NCBI RefSeq assembly: GCF_003324565.1
Contig: NZ_QOLA01000020.1
Location: 97,011 to 161,010 of the forward strand
DNA: 64,000 bases
DNA from: Streptomyces sp. SDr-06
GTDB taxonomy: Bacteria; Actinomycetota; Actinomycetes; Streptomycetales; Streptomycetaceae
Reading direction: 5' to 3'
The notes under the pieces are model-generated. The model saw only the letters and a program-made list of their open reading frames with translations, had not been told where the DNA came from and ran no database searches. Each line of letters opens with the position of its first letter. Position 1 is the first letter of the stretch. This document shows positions 51,862-60,254 of this stretch, one piece after another. Made by a program: the position numbers and the translations under genes.

Positions 51862-52818
51862 TCAGGGCCTGTTCGGGCGGGGCTCGCCCAGGCGGCGCCC
51901 CGCGCGGTCGCCGAGCGTGGTGACCCACCGGGGGAGCCACGACCGCTCTGCAGCCCGGGAGCCGACGTCATGGCGCGGCTCTTCGCCTGCCTCGGGCAGG
52001 GCGCGGGCCGTTGCGGCCAGCAGGCGTGCTGTGGCGACCGGCGCCAGGCCTTGCATCCGTACGGCCACTTTGGCGGCCGGGGTGAGGACGAGCTCTGGGC
52101 GGCGGCGCTCGGCCGCGCGCACGATGGCCCTGGCTGCCCGGCCCGCGTCCATGGACAGCACGGGAAGGGAAGCCGCCGCCGCGAACCAGCCGTACTCGGC
52201 GCCCGGGCGGCCGGAAAAACGCGCCGCCGTGTGGGACCCGGTCCTCATCAACCCCGGGAACACGGTGGTCACGCTGACCCCCGAGCCCGCGAGTTCAGCC
52301 CGCAGCCCCGAGGAGAAGCCCGCGTGGGCGAACTTGGCCGAGACGTAGGGCAGCAGATGCGGAGCGGCGATCCGGCCGCCGATCGAGGAGATACTCACGA
52401 GCGTCCCGGCGTCGCCGCGCAGATCCGGCAGGGCCGCGAGGGCGAGACGCATCGGAGAGAAGAACATGGTCTCCATCGCCAGACGGAATTCCTCCTCGTG
52501 GAAGGCGTCAAGGGGGCCCACCTGGATGATGCCTGCGTTGTTGACGAGGATGTCCAACGTGCCGAAGCGCTCGTGGACCGCCTCCATCAACAACTGCGGC
52601 GCGCCGGGCTCGGTGATGTCGCACGCGAGCGTCGACACCTCGGCACCGTGCGCGCGCAGCTTCCGTTCGGCGGTGGCCAGGCCTTCGGCGCCCCGGGCGC
52701 AGAGCATGACACGACAGCCACGCCGGGTGAGCTCGCGGGCGATGAGGAGGCCGAGGCCGCGTGAGGATCCCGTGACCAGTGCGGTGCGGCCATCGAAGCG
52801 GTTCGGTCGTGGCGTCAA
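51862..52818 (-). CDS. SDR family NAD(P)-dependent oxidoreductase
   Basis: A 318-aa short-chain dehydrogenase. It has the cofactor motif LVTGSSRGLGLLIA, the NNAGIIQVGPLDAF strand, catalytic Ser in VSISSIGG and YVSAK (Tyr/Lys). An extended C-terminus with an arginine-rich end is typical of the actinomycete DltE-like group. TTG 52818 with GGAG 6 nt upstream is the start. Substrate unknown. Confidence 0.87.
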   Translation of the reverse strand: MTPRPNRFDGRTALVTGSSRGLGLLIARELTRRGCRVMLCARGAEGLATAERKLRAHGAEVSTLACDITEPGAPQLLMEAVHERFGTLDILVNNAGIIQVGPLDAFHEEEFRLAMETMFFSPMRLALAALPDLRGDAGTLVSISSIGGRIAAPHLLPYVSAKFAHAGFSSGLRAELAGSGVSVTTVFPGLMRTGSHTAARFSGRPGAEYGWFAAAASLPVLSMDAGRAARAIVRAAERRRPELVLTPAAKVAVRMQGLAPVATARLLAATARALPEAGEEPRHDVGSRAAERSWLPRWVTTLGDRAGRRLGEPRPNRP

Positions 52819-53336
52819 CGTCTACTCCAGGGTGAGACGTGGGGTGCACCATCGGTACCCCGTACCAGGTGCCCCCTGACGACCCTCTTATGCGGCTGTA
52901 CCCCGGTCCGCTCTGCCCTGCCCGCCCTCCTCCGCACCGCCCTGCCCGGCGGTTCGTTCTGTCAGCGCCGCCGCTCGACGATCTCTGGGCTCATGCTGTG
53001 GCGCGACAACGGGGGCGGTCGCGCCGCCCCGGCAACCATGGCCCTCAGGCGCGCGTCGGACAGGGCATGGAACGTGGATGGCTCTTCTTGTTCACCCTGG
53101 TTTGCCCGTCGTGGGATCGCGCACGTGACCAGGCTCGGCCGCCTTGCTTAAGGCTGACCCCGCTTGGGTCGTCTGGGCGTTCGGCGTGAACTTTGCCGGG
53201 TCCGCCGTTCCGTCTACTGTTCGACCGGTCGTCTCTGCCGTCCACACCGCTGCTCGCGCATAACGGCCCAGGTGGCGTGGGGCGCGTCACGATGGGCATC
53301 CGTACTTCGCACGCCGCCCCACGGAAAGGGAATCCG
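52819..53336. other. Intergenic region without recognisable gene
   Basis: 518 bp between divergent SDR and YihY genes. Several GC-driven frames but none with homology. Promoters for both genes should lie here; no convincing boxes were found. Confidence 0.5.
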
Positions 53337-54260
53337 GTGTCTGAACTCGCGTCGCGCATGGGCAGAAGGCGTAGCCGTGCTACTGCCTCGTGCAAGGCGC
53401 TGGGCAGGGATCTGCGGGCTACCGCGGTGGCGGTGTGGAACGACAACGTGTCCGACTTCGCGGCGGCGCTGACCTATTACGCCGTGCTCGCGCTGGTACC
53501 GGCGTTGCTGGTCGCTGTCTCGGTGATCGGTCTGGCGGCTCCGCAGGCGACGGGCCGCCTGATCGACGACCTCACCTCCTACGCTCCCGCTCAGTCGGCC
53601 GTCGCCCTGCGCGGCGCGCTGCGCGAGATGACGACTGCCCAGTCCGCGGTGTGGCTGCTGGTGGCCACGGGCACCGTCAGCGCGCTGTGGTCGGCGACCA
53701 GCTATCTGGCCGTCTTCCGCCGGGCTCTGCACTCCATGCACCACCTGCCGGACAACCGCCCCGCCCTGCGCACCGCCCACACCATCGTGGCCACCGCAGT
53801 GGTCCTGCTCGCTCTGCTCCTGACCGGTTCGGCCGCGATCGTCGTCTCGGGGCCGCTGGACCGCCGAGCGGCGGCCCTGCTCGGGCTGGACAGCCTGGGT
53901 ACGTGGCCGATGCTGCGCTGGCCGATCATGCTGGGCGTGGTCACGGTCCTGGTACTCGTCCTGTTCCGTACCGGACCCCGTGAGGCGCGGGGTGTGCGCC
54001 GGGGCTTGCCGGGCGGCCTGCTGGCGGTGCTGCTGTGGTTCGCGGCGTCGGCCGGTTTCGCCCTCTACGCCGGTCACTTCGCCTCCTACACCCGCCTCTA
54101 CGGCTCACTGGCGGGCATCGTCGTCTTCCTCGTCTGGCTCTGGTTCACCAACCTCTCGCTCCTTGCGGGAGCACAGTTCAACGCGGTCCGCGGCCGCCCC
54201 GCGCGTGGCAAGGCGACGCCACCTACGGGCGCGGCGCGGGAAAAGACACCGAAGCCGTGA
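53337..54260 (+). CDS. YihY/BrkB family membrane protein
   Basis: A 307-aa protein with about six TM helices and the conserved N-terminal DNVSDFAAALTYYAVLALVPALL, the mid LWSATSYLAVFRRAL and the C-terminal YGSLAGIVVFLVWLWFTNLSLLAGAQFNA. These are the YihY/BrkB landmarks. GTG 53337 follows AAAGGGAA at good spacing; ATG 53292 is the alternative and would add 15 residues. Function not firmly known (putative transporter). Confidence 0.87.
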   Translation: MSELASRMGRRRSRATASCKALGRDLRATAVAVWNDNVSDFAAALTYYAVLALVPALLVAVSVIGLAAPQATGRLIDDLTSYAPAQSAVALRGALREMTTAQSAVWLLVATGTVSALWSATSYLAVFRRALHSMHHLPDNRPALRTAHTIVATAVVLLALLLTGSAAIVVSGPLDRRAAALLGLDSLGTWPMLRWPIMLGVVTVLVLVLFRTGPREARGVRRGLPGGLLAVLLWFAASAGFALYAGHFASYTRLYGSLAGIVVFLVWLWFTNLSLLAGAQFNAVRGRPARGKATPPTGAAREKTPKP

Positions 54261-54399
54261 GGAGATTTTCCGCGGCACGGAACACGCCGTCGCAACCGAG
54301 CAACCCGGCGCCGCTCGGCTGAAGGCCGTAAGGCAGGCGACCGCCTGACAGACCCCGCTCCTAGGCTGTCGCTGAGATCCGATCAAGGAGCAGGGCAAC

Positions 54400-56157
54400 A
54401 TGCGAATAGAGCGTCACCAGGTGGGCGGGGCCGCCGTGTCGGCAGCGTGCGAGGACTTCCCGAACCGCATCGGGGGCAAGGTGCACTCCCTGTCGAGAGC
54501 CGACCGGATGACCACCTATGCATGGCGGATGATCGCCGAGGAGTTCCTGGACTACCTGGGTGCCCTCTCCGTCGAGACACCCGACCTGGACACCCCGGAG
54601 GCGAAGGCCGTCCTCAAGGATGCGTGCGAGGCCGCGGTCGGCGCCGTCGCCTACGCCGCGTACCACCCGCACTGTGGCTTCCAGGTCTTCCTGGAGTACG
54701 TGAACTTCGGCATGGGGTACGACCCGGGTGAGGACGGCCCCGTGGAGAGCATCGCACCCGGGGAGTGGATCGACGCGCTCTGCCTGGCGGTCCTGCGGGA
54801 CAAGGCCACGTGGCACGGTGAGGCATTCCACTTCGCCCGCGAGAAGTTCGTCGCGCAGGCCAAGGGCACGCCCGGCGGTGAACTCGCCACCGGATTGACG
54901 GCCGTGGTCCTGGACTACACCGGTGACGACGAGGAATACCCGCCGAGCGCCCGCGCCAAGCTCGCCGTCGTCGACGCCGCCCTGGACCGCGTCCGCGCCG
55001 GCGCCGCACAGACGGGAATGCCCCTGCTGGAGCGGCCGGACGGCGTGGCGCTGCACGCGTTGCGCGCCTTGGTCGTCGAGGACCGGAAGGCTTTCGAAGC
55101 CGCTCTCGTCGACCTCCTGGTCATGCACAGCACCTCGCATGGTCCGGCGGCTTCGCCGAGGTCGCTCTTGCCGCTCGTCCCCATCGCCCTTGCCGGGCTC
55201 GCGTACCGGACGCTGGGCTGGGAACCCACGGTCCGCACCGGCTACCTCCCCCATGCGCTGATCACCGGCTTCCAGGGCCGCGCCCCGCGGGTCTCGGGGT
55301 TCGGCCGGGACCGGCGCCCGGACGCGGTAGCGGCCCTCGCCGCAGGCCCGCTGGTGGTGGACCGGCCGGACTTCGAGCGGACGGTGAACCCGCGGGTGGA
55401 GGCCCTGTACGAGGAACGGATCCGGAGGGCGTTCACCCCCGTTGACGGGCAGCCCCTCTCACTCCGGCAGCTCGGTGGTGTCCTGAGCGACCAGGAACGC
55501 CTCTTCAAGTGGCGCGCGGCCGCCCCCGGCGGCGTCAGCGACGCCCAACTGGCGAACCTTCGGCTGGCCTCCCAGGCAGGAGCGGCCCTGTTCCGTGTCG
55601 CACTGGGGAAGCCGGGCACCGAGGTCGAGGTGACCATCGACGGCCGTACGCTGCGCTACCCGGCCCAGAGAAACGAGCAGACCGGTGCCGGCAGCTGGCA
55701 CAAGGCGACTGCTCTCGCCCTGATCACCGGTGTACGCGAGGACCTCGCCCCGCTCGTCCTGATCGGGCCCGCCCCCGCCCGGCCGGAGGGCTGCGCCTTC
55801 ACCGCGTACCGCGAAGCCCTGCACGCCTACTTGACGGGCAGTGACCCCGAAGCGACCGCGCAGCGCGCGTTGCACGAGGCCGAGAAGGCCCCGGACTGGG
55901 GCGGCGTGCTGCCGCCGGCCGTGCTGCTGTCACAGCTCGTCGACGGTGACGAGGAGAGTTTCAACCTCGCCCTGGCCGACGCGCTCGAAGCCCATCGCGC
56001 CTACTACCAGGTCGCTGACCGCGCCGATGGTCCGGATGCCTCCGTCGACCTCGACGTGCTCGCCCTGGCCTGCCACGCCCGCCGCCGCGGCTGGGCGATC
56101 CGCGTGGAGTCCCCCTACCTTCCGCAGGAACTCCTTCAGGCAGCCGAACCCCTCTAG
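54400..56157 (+). CDS. Immunity 49 (Imm49) family protein
   Basis: A 585-aa helical protein with the Imm49 family pattern: an N-terminal domain with two helical hairpins (FHFAREKFVAQAK), a middle metal-free region (FFKWRAAAPGG-like loop, SDQERLFKWRAAAPGG) and the C-terminal AIRVESPYLPQELL. Imm49 is a polymorphic toxin immunity family, but many Streptomyces copies, as here, have no adjacent toxin. AAGGAG precedes ATG 54400 and a TAGGCT -10-like box lies at 54362. It lies 222 bp upstream of the RiPP precursor on the same strand, with a separate promoter in between. Confidence 0.72.
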   Translation: MRIERHQVGGAAVSAACEDFPNRIGGKVHSLSRADRMTTYAWRMIAEEFLDYLGALSVETPDLDTPEAKAVLKDACEAAVGAVAYAAYHPHCGFQVFLEYVNFGMGYDPGEDGPVESIAPGEWIDALCLAVLRDKATWHGEAFHFAREKFVAQAKGTPGGELATGLTAVVLDYTGDDEEYPPSARAKLAVVDAALDRVRAGAAQTGMPLLERPDGVALHALRALVVEDRKAFEAALVDLLVMHSTSHGPAASPRSLLPLVPIALAGLAYRTLGWEPTVRTGYLPHALITGFQGRAPRVSGFGRDRRPDAVAALAAGPLVVDRPDFERTVNPRVEALYEERIRRAFTPVDGQPLSLRQLGGVLSDQERLFKWRAAAPGGVSDAQLANLRLASQAGAALFRVALGKPGTEVEVTIDGRTLRYPAQRNEQTGAGSWHKATALALITGVREDLAPLVLIGPAPARPEGCAFTAYREALHAYLTGSDPEATAQRALHEAEKAPDWGGVLPPAVLLSQLVDGDEESFNLALADALEAHRAYYQVADRADGPDASVDLDVLALACHARRRGWAIRVESPYLPQELLQAAEPL

Positions 56158-56235
56158 GGCGAGCGTCAGGGCGGCACGTGTCTGTCGGCCACTCGGGCCG
56201 CGTGGCCGACGCCGATGACGTGGGTGAACGAACTC

Positions 56236-56264
56236 TTGACAGGTGCATGGGCCATTGCGAGGCT
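56236..56264 (+). promoter_or_regulatory. Candidate promoter of the RiPP cluster
   Basis: TTGACA-N17-GAGGCT fits the Streptomyces housekeeping promoter (TTGACn / TAGrrT) with a perfect -35 and one -10 mismatch. It is 115 bp upstream of the precursor start, leaving a leader of about 110 nt. Confidence 0.55.
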
Positions 56265-56379
56265 GTCAGCGGCCAACTGCCCTGTGATCTCCAGCAAGTC
56301 TCGCGTACGACCCAGCTCTCCGGCCGGGACCCCCGGCCGGTCGTGGTTCCGTGTGTCCTTGATATGTCAGGAGGAAGCG

Positions 56380-56541
56380 ATGAACGCTGTTGCGGTGCAG
56401 GACCCCCAGAGCGCGGCGCCGGTCGGCGACGACGTGCTCGACCTGGTGATCGGCGATCTGGAGCAGGAGCTCGTGCAGAGCCCGGCGGCTGACGCCCCGC
56501 AGGCCAGCACCTGTATACGGGTCTACTGCATCATCGACTGA
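56380..56541 (+). CDS. RiPP precursor peptide (53 aa)
   Basis: A short peptide with a strong AGGAGG ribosome site 5-6 nt upstream. The leader (about 1-42) is acidic and amphipathic (DDVLDLVIGDLEQELV), like LanM leader peptides. The likely core is the C-terminal STCIRVYCIID: S43, T44, C45, R47, C50 and a C-terminal D53. It holds Ser/Thr donors and two Cys acceptors for dehydration or thioether chemistry and one Arg that could be hydroxylated. The core has no GG or GA cleavage motif; AQA-ST is only a guess at the boundary. It lies 78 bp before the LanM-like gene, separated by a hairpin. Confidence 0.83.
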   Translation: MNAVAVQDPQSAAPVGDDVLDLVIGDLEQELVQSPAADAPQASTCIRVYCIID

Positions 56542-56554
56542 CCGTCACACGACA

Positions 56555-56592
56555 GCACGGGCGGAGCCCTGGGAACGACGGCCCGCCCGTGC
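56555..56592 (+). terminator. Hairpin between precursor and modification genes (attenuator)
   Basis: GCACGGGCGG (56555-56564) pairs perfectly with CCGCCCGTGC (56583-56592) around an 18-nt loop, followed by CTTT. Partial terminators at this point are usual in lanthipeptide operons and would give excess precursor transcript over the enzymes. Confidence 0.65.
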
Positions 56593-56619
56593 CTTTCGGC
56601 CAGGGCCGGGCACGGACGG

Positions 56620-59076
56620 GTGGGGGATGCGGTGCCGGACGTCTTGTGGGAGCTGCCTGCCCAGGGCGCGGCGAGCGCGCCGGAGGCGGAGCGGAACCGT
56701 CAACTCCCCAACGGCGTACGGAAAGTAGTGGACTCCCTCGGCGACGGAGGCGCCCAGGGGATGTTCCCGCCCGTCGTGACGGACGGGCCGGAGGGAACCG
56801 TGGTCGTCCTGCGGCACCTGGGCGGCGCGGCAGAGGCCGAGGCGCTCGCCAACGCGCTGACCGACGCCCGCTTCGCGCCCTTCACCGCGGCCCTGGAGCG
56901 GCTCGACGCGTGGTGCCTGCGGGCCGCGCCCCGCTGGGCGGGACTGATCGCACCCGGGGTGCTCGACGTGACCCATGGCGACCTGTTCGGCCCCCTCAGC
57001 ACGGAAGTCTTCGAAGCCTGCCTGACCCTGGGCAAGCGGCGGGCCGCCGACTTCGCGGCCCTGCGCGTCGCTCAGTACGAGCGCTTCCTCGACCTCTTTC
57101 TGACCCGCCTCGACCACGACCTGGCGGCGGGGCTGCCCGATGTGCCAGGGCTCGACGGCCCGGTGAGCGGGCTATGGGCCCAGGGCGACGAGACGCACCA
57201 TGGCGGCGGGCGGGTCCTTCGGGTGGAGTTCACCGGGGGCGGGCGCCTGGCCTACAAGCCTCGGCCCGCTTCGGGCGAGGTGCTGTTCCTGGCCGACGGC
57301 GCCGAAGGCGCCCCCGCCGATTCGGTGTTCGCGCTGCTCAACAGTCTGCCGGCGGCTTCCGGGCCGGTCCGGCTCCCGGTGCTGCGATGCCGGATGGGTC
57401 AGGGCCCCGACGGGGCGGACTACAGCTGGCACGAGTGGATCGAACCGCCCCGGTCCATCGGCATCCTGCGCACCGGCCAGGAACTCGCCCTGCGGGGAAC
57501 GGTGTTGGAACCGGCGGCGGCCCGGCGCTTTTGGCACCGGGCCGGTGCGCTCGCGGCGGCTGGCTTCGCGTTCGGGATGGCCGACCTCATCGGACCCAAT
57601 CTGCCCGCCGGGACGCGGCCGGGGGACGACGGGCCGCTGCTGTACCCGGTGGACCTCGAGGTGTACTTCACCGACTCGGACCACCTGTCCGCCACCGGCC
57701 TCGTGCAGGATCCGGCCGGCGGCCCGCACCATGTGGGCCTGGAGAGCGTGCCCCGCTGGTGCGACCTGGACGGGCCGCCCACCTGCTGGACCGTGGGAAA
57801 CGACGGAGTGCTGCGACTGGCACGCCGGACCCGGCCCGTGGCGCGTACCTGGACGCGGTCGGTGGTCGCGGACACCGCAGGACGCGTCGGCTACGGGCCG
57901 TACCTGGACGCCATGCTGCGCGGCATGTTCGACGCCTGGACCCTGATGTGCCGCAACCGTGAGCGCATCGCCCAGTTCGTCGCGGAGCGCGCCCCGGGCC
58001 ATGTCGTACGCGTCCTCGCCCGGCCCACCCGGGAGTATGCCGACGCCCTCACCGCGGACCACGACGACGTCGCCTCCGCCTTCGCCCCGGACGAACGGGC
58101 GCAGTTGGCGCGGGGTGATGTGCCGTATTTCTTCCGCACGGCCGACGGAGGACCGCTGCAAGCGCTCCGCAAGCCGGGCGGGCGCGCCGTGGACGCCGAG
58201 TTGCCGGGGCCCGCCGTCGGCCGGACGCCGACGGCTGCCGTGCGCGAGGGGCGCAGGCTCGACCTGGCCCGGCTCGGCCTCGCGCTGCGCGGCGCCGTGG
58301 AGCACGTCTTCGCCGACCTGGCCGGGCCGGACGTCTGCCTGCACGGGGACGGCGTACGGATCGCCCTGCACGGCCCGCACCGCGGCGAGGTGTCGTTCGA
58401 CTGGGCCGGGACGGGGCGGCGGATCACTTACGCCTGGGACGAGACCAGACTCCGTCTGCGCATAGACGAGATGAGCGAGGCCGATGAGCCGGGCGGGTCG
58501 CGCGCGGATGCCGCGCGAGCGGGCGACGGCATCCGGGCGCGGCTGCTGCGCCTCGGCCGGGTGGACGCGGCCCTGCGCGCCCCGTGGGCCGCTGGAGGCT
58601 TCACGGACGCCCAACTGGAAGAGAGGCTGCGGCGGTTGACCGACGCCGCGGCGGACTGGCTCGACGGCGTGATCACGGAACACGGCTGGCCGGGGCGGCG
58701 GCTCGTGGGCCCCGAAGCCTCGGCCATCGCCGGCGCACTGGTCCAGCACGTCGAGGACCGGACCGATTTCCAGCGGCGCTGCCTGCGGCTCGTCGAGCTG
58801 GCCGCGGCGGACGGCGATGTCCCGTTGAGTGAGGTGGCGTATGTGACCGACGCACTGCGCCTGGCGGAGGGGCGGGAGCAGGTGTACGGGACGAAGTTCC
58901 GCAGGGTGGCGGGGGAATTGGTGCCCTGCCCCATCGAGGACGCGTCCCACGTGGACGCACGCCGGGCTCGCGTGGGCCTGGGGCCGCTGGAGAAGTATGC
59001 CGCGCGGTTGCGCGGGCGCTTCGCGAACGCCGACGGGGTGTCGGTGTGCGGGACACGGAAGGACAGCGCCACGTGA
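56620..59076 (+). CDS. LanM-type dehydratase (DUF4135) fused to DUF6624-like domain, no LanC
   Basis: An 818-aa protein. Residues 1 to ~620 match the LanM dehydratase: a D/H loop (GDETHHGG, D190, H193/H194), Lys213 in YKPRP, a DLIGPN loop (D322, N327) that has Ile where LanM has His, D345/E347 in YPVDLEVYF, R468/T470 in RVLARPTREY, and GDVPYFF. This half would phosphorylate Ser/Thr with ATP and eliminate phosphate. The usual ~350-aa zinc LanC cyclase is absent. Instead ~655-795 looks like DUF6624 (GWPGRRLVGPEA, LVQHVEDRTDFQRRCL, GREQVYGTKF, PIEDASHVDARRARVGLGPL). GTG 56620 is used; GTG 56632, after GGGGGA, is a good alternative. The 3' end overlaps the next gene by 4 bp. Confidence 0.83.
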   Translation: MGDAVPDVLWELPAQGAASAPEAERNRQLPNGVRKVVDSLGDGGAQGMFPPVVTDGPEGTVVVLRHLGGAAEAEALANALTDARFAPFTAALERLDAWCLRAAPRWAGLIAPGVLDVTHGDLFGPLSTEVFEACLTLGKRRAADFAALRVAQYERFLDLFLTRLDHDLAAGLPDVPGLDGPVSGLWAQGDETHHGGGRVLRVEFTGGGRLAYKPRPASGEVLFLADGAEGAPADSVFALLNSLPAASGPVRLPVLRCRMGQGPDGADYSWHEWIEPPRSIGILRTGQELALRGTVLEPAAARRFWHRAGALAAAGFAFGMADLIGPNLPAGTRPGDDGPLLYPVDLEVYFTDSDHLSATGLVQDPAGGPHHVGLESVPRWCDLDGPPTCWTVGNDGVLRLARRTRPVARTWTRSVVADTAGRVGYGPYLDAMLRGMFDAWTLMCRNRERIAQFVAERAPGHVVRVLARPTREYADALTADHDDVASAFAPDERAQLARGDVPYFFRTADGGPLQALRKPGGRAVDAELPGPAVGRTPTAAVREGRRLDLARLGLALRGAVEHVFADLAGPDVCLHGDGVRIALHGPHRGEVSFDWAGTGRRITYAWDETRLRLRIDEMSEADEPGGSRADAARAGDGIRARLLRLGRVDAALRAPWAAGGFTDAQLEERLRRLTDAAADWLDGVITEHGWPGRRLVGPEASAIAGALVQHVEDRTDFQRRCLRLVELAAADGDVPLSEVAYVTDALRLAEGREQVYGTKFRRVAGELVPCPIEDASHVDARRARVGLGPLEKYAARLRGRFANADGVSVCGTRKDSAT

Positions 59077-60254
59077 CCTGGGACGTATTCGCCGCACAGT
59101 ACTGGGGACGGCGGCCGGCGCGGCTGACGGCTCCCGCGCCTCTGGACGCCGCGCGGGCCCACGAGCTGGTCGTCGAGTCGGCCGAGCCGTTCCGCGCGGG
59201 AACCCTCTACCGGGCGCTGCCGAAGGTCCGCCTGCACACCTCGCGCGGGTGGCTGGGCGCCCCCGGACGGCTGCTGCCCGACGCCGACGACGAGAGCGCA
59301 CAGCAGTACCTGGCCCGCGTGGGCGGGGAGTTGACCGTCCCCGGACTCCTGTTGAGCGTGCTCCAGCCCCTGCACCTGGATCACCGTGTGTGGACGGCGG
59401 TGCGGGACGAGCTGGCCGGGCTGTGGCGCGCCGTCGGCTGGCCGTGCCTGCCCGTGGAGTCCGAGCTGACCGAGGCGGAGCACTTCACCTGGGACCGGGG
59501 CATGGGCGCAGCCTCCGAGCACGCGGTCCTCATCTGGGTCCTCGAAGGGGCCATGGAGGTGGAACTGTGGCCGGAGGCGGGAGGCGAGTCCGTCGAACTG
59601 GCCGCTGCCGCAGGTGAGTTGCTGTACTGGCCGGAGGGGTACCGCAGCCGGGAGCGGCACGCGCAGCGGTGTGTGACGCTGCGCGTCCGGGTGCCCCGGG
59701 CGCGGCGCCTGGTCACGGCGGCGGTCAGAACCCTGCTCGCGGACGCCGTGCACGACCGCTTGGGCCACGACGGCGCGGTGCCTCTCCTGCCGTTCCCCGC
59801 GCCCACCCGGCCCGACGGCCCGACGCTTGTCGCGCCCGAACTCGCGCGGGTCGGCGAGGCTGCCGGAGCGGCCCTGGCCGAGGGAGGTCCGGCCCGCGCG
59901 CTCCGGGCGCGCTGGGCCGCCCTGCGCTCGGCGGCCGGGCTCGACCCCGCTCCGCCACCCCGCCCCAGCTCCCCTCCGGCATCCGAGCGGCGCTTCAAGG
60001 TGGTGGGCGAGATCGTACGGATACCCGACGGGCCGGGCCGGTGGTTCTGGGCCGCGGACGGACATGCCTTTCCCGTGGGCGGCGCGGCGGGGGAGCGGAT
60101 CGCCGAACAGCTCATCTTGGGAAGGGAGTTGACCGTGGCCGAACTGTGCCGCGCGATCGGCGCGGACGAGCACAACGCTGCCGTGCCCGCTCTCCTCGCC
60201 AAGCTGGCGGGGCTGCGGGCGGTCGAGGTGCTGGGCGAACGGGGGCAGGAATGA
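59073..60254 (+). CDS. JmjC/cupin-like protein with lost iron site
   Basis: A 393-aa paralogue of the next protein, with the same opening (FAAQYWGRRPARL) and the double-stranded beta-helix strands AVLIWVLEGAMEVELW and GELLYWPEGY. Aligned to its partner, the HxD pair is replaced by A146-A-S148 and the distal His by S192, so all three Fe(II) ligands are gone. The C-terminal ~90 residues form a winged-helix-like domain (FWAADGHAFPVGGAAGE, LTVAELCRAIGAD) that recalls ROX C-domains and PqqD-like leader-binding folds. It is probably a non-catalytic partner or peptide-binding subunit. GTG 59073 overlaps the LanM stop (GTGA) after GGAAGGA; an upstream GTG at 59046 is less likely. Confidence 0.78.
   Translation: MTWDVFAAQYWGRRPARLTAPAPLDAARAHELVVESAEPFRAGTLYRALPKVRLHTSRGWLGAPGRLLPDADDESAQQYLARVGGELTVPGLLLSVLQPLHLDHRVWTAVRDELAGLWRAVGWPCLPVESELTEAEHFTWDRGMGAASEHAVLIWVLEGAMEVELWPEAGGESVELAAAAGELLYWPEGYRSRERHAQRCVTLRVRVPRARRLVTAAVRTLLADAVHDRLGHDGAVPLLPFPAPTRPDGPTLVAPELARVGEAAGAALAEGGPARALRARWAALRSAAGLDPAPPPRPSSPPASERRFKVVGEIVRIPDGPGRWFWAADGHAFPVGGAAGERIAEQLILGRELTVAELCRAIGADEHNAAVPALLAKLAGLRAVEVLGERGQE

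Noticed and set aside
56620..59076. Classical class II lanthipeptide synthetase
   Set aside because: Length is 818 aa and the LanC zinc motifs are missing, so a normal LanM call would mislead.
57172..59301. 709-aa minus-strand frame across the LanM-like gene
   Set aside because: No homology; the plus-strand reading carries all LanM and DUF6624 landmarks.
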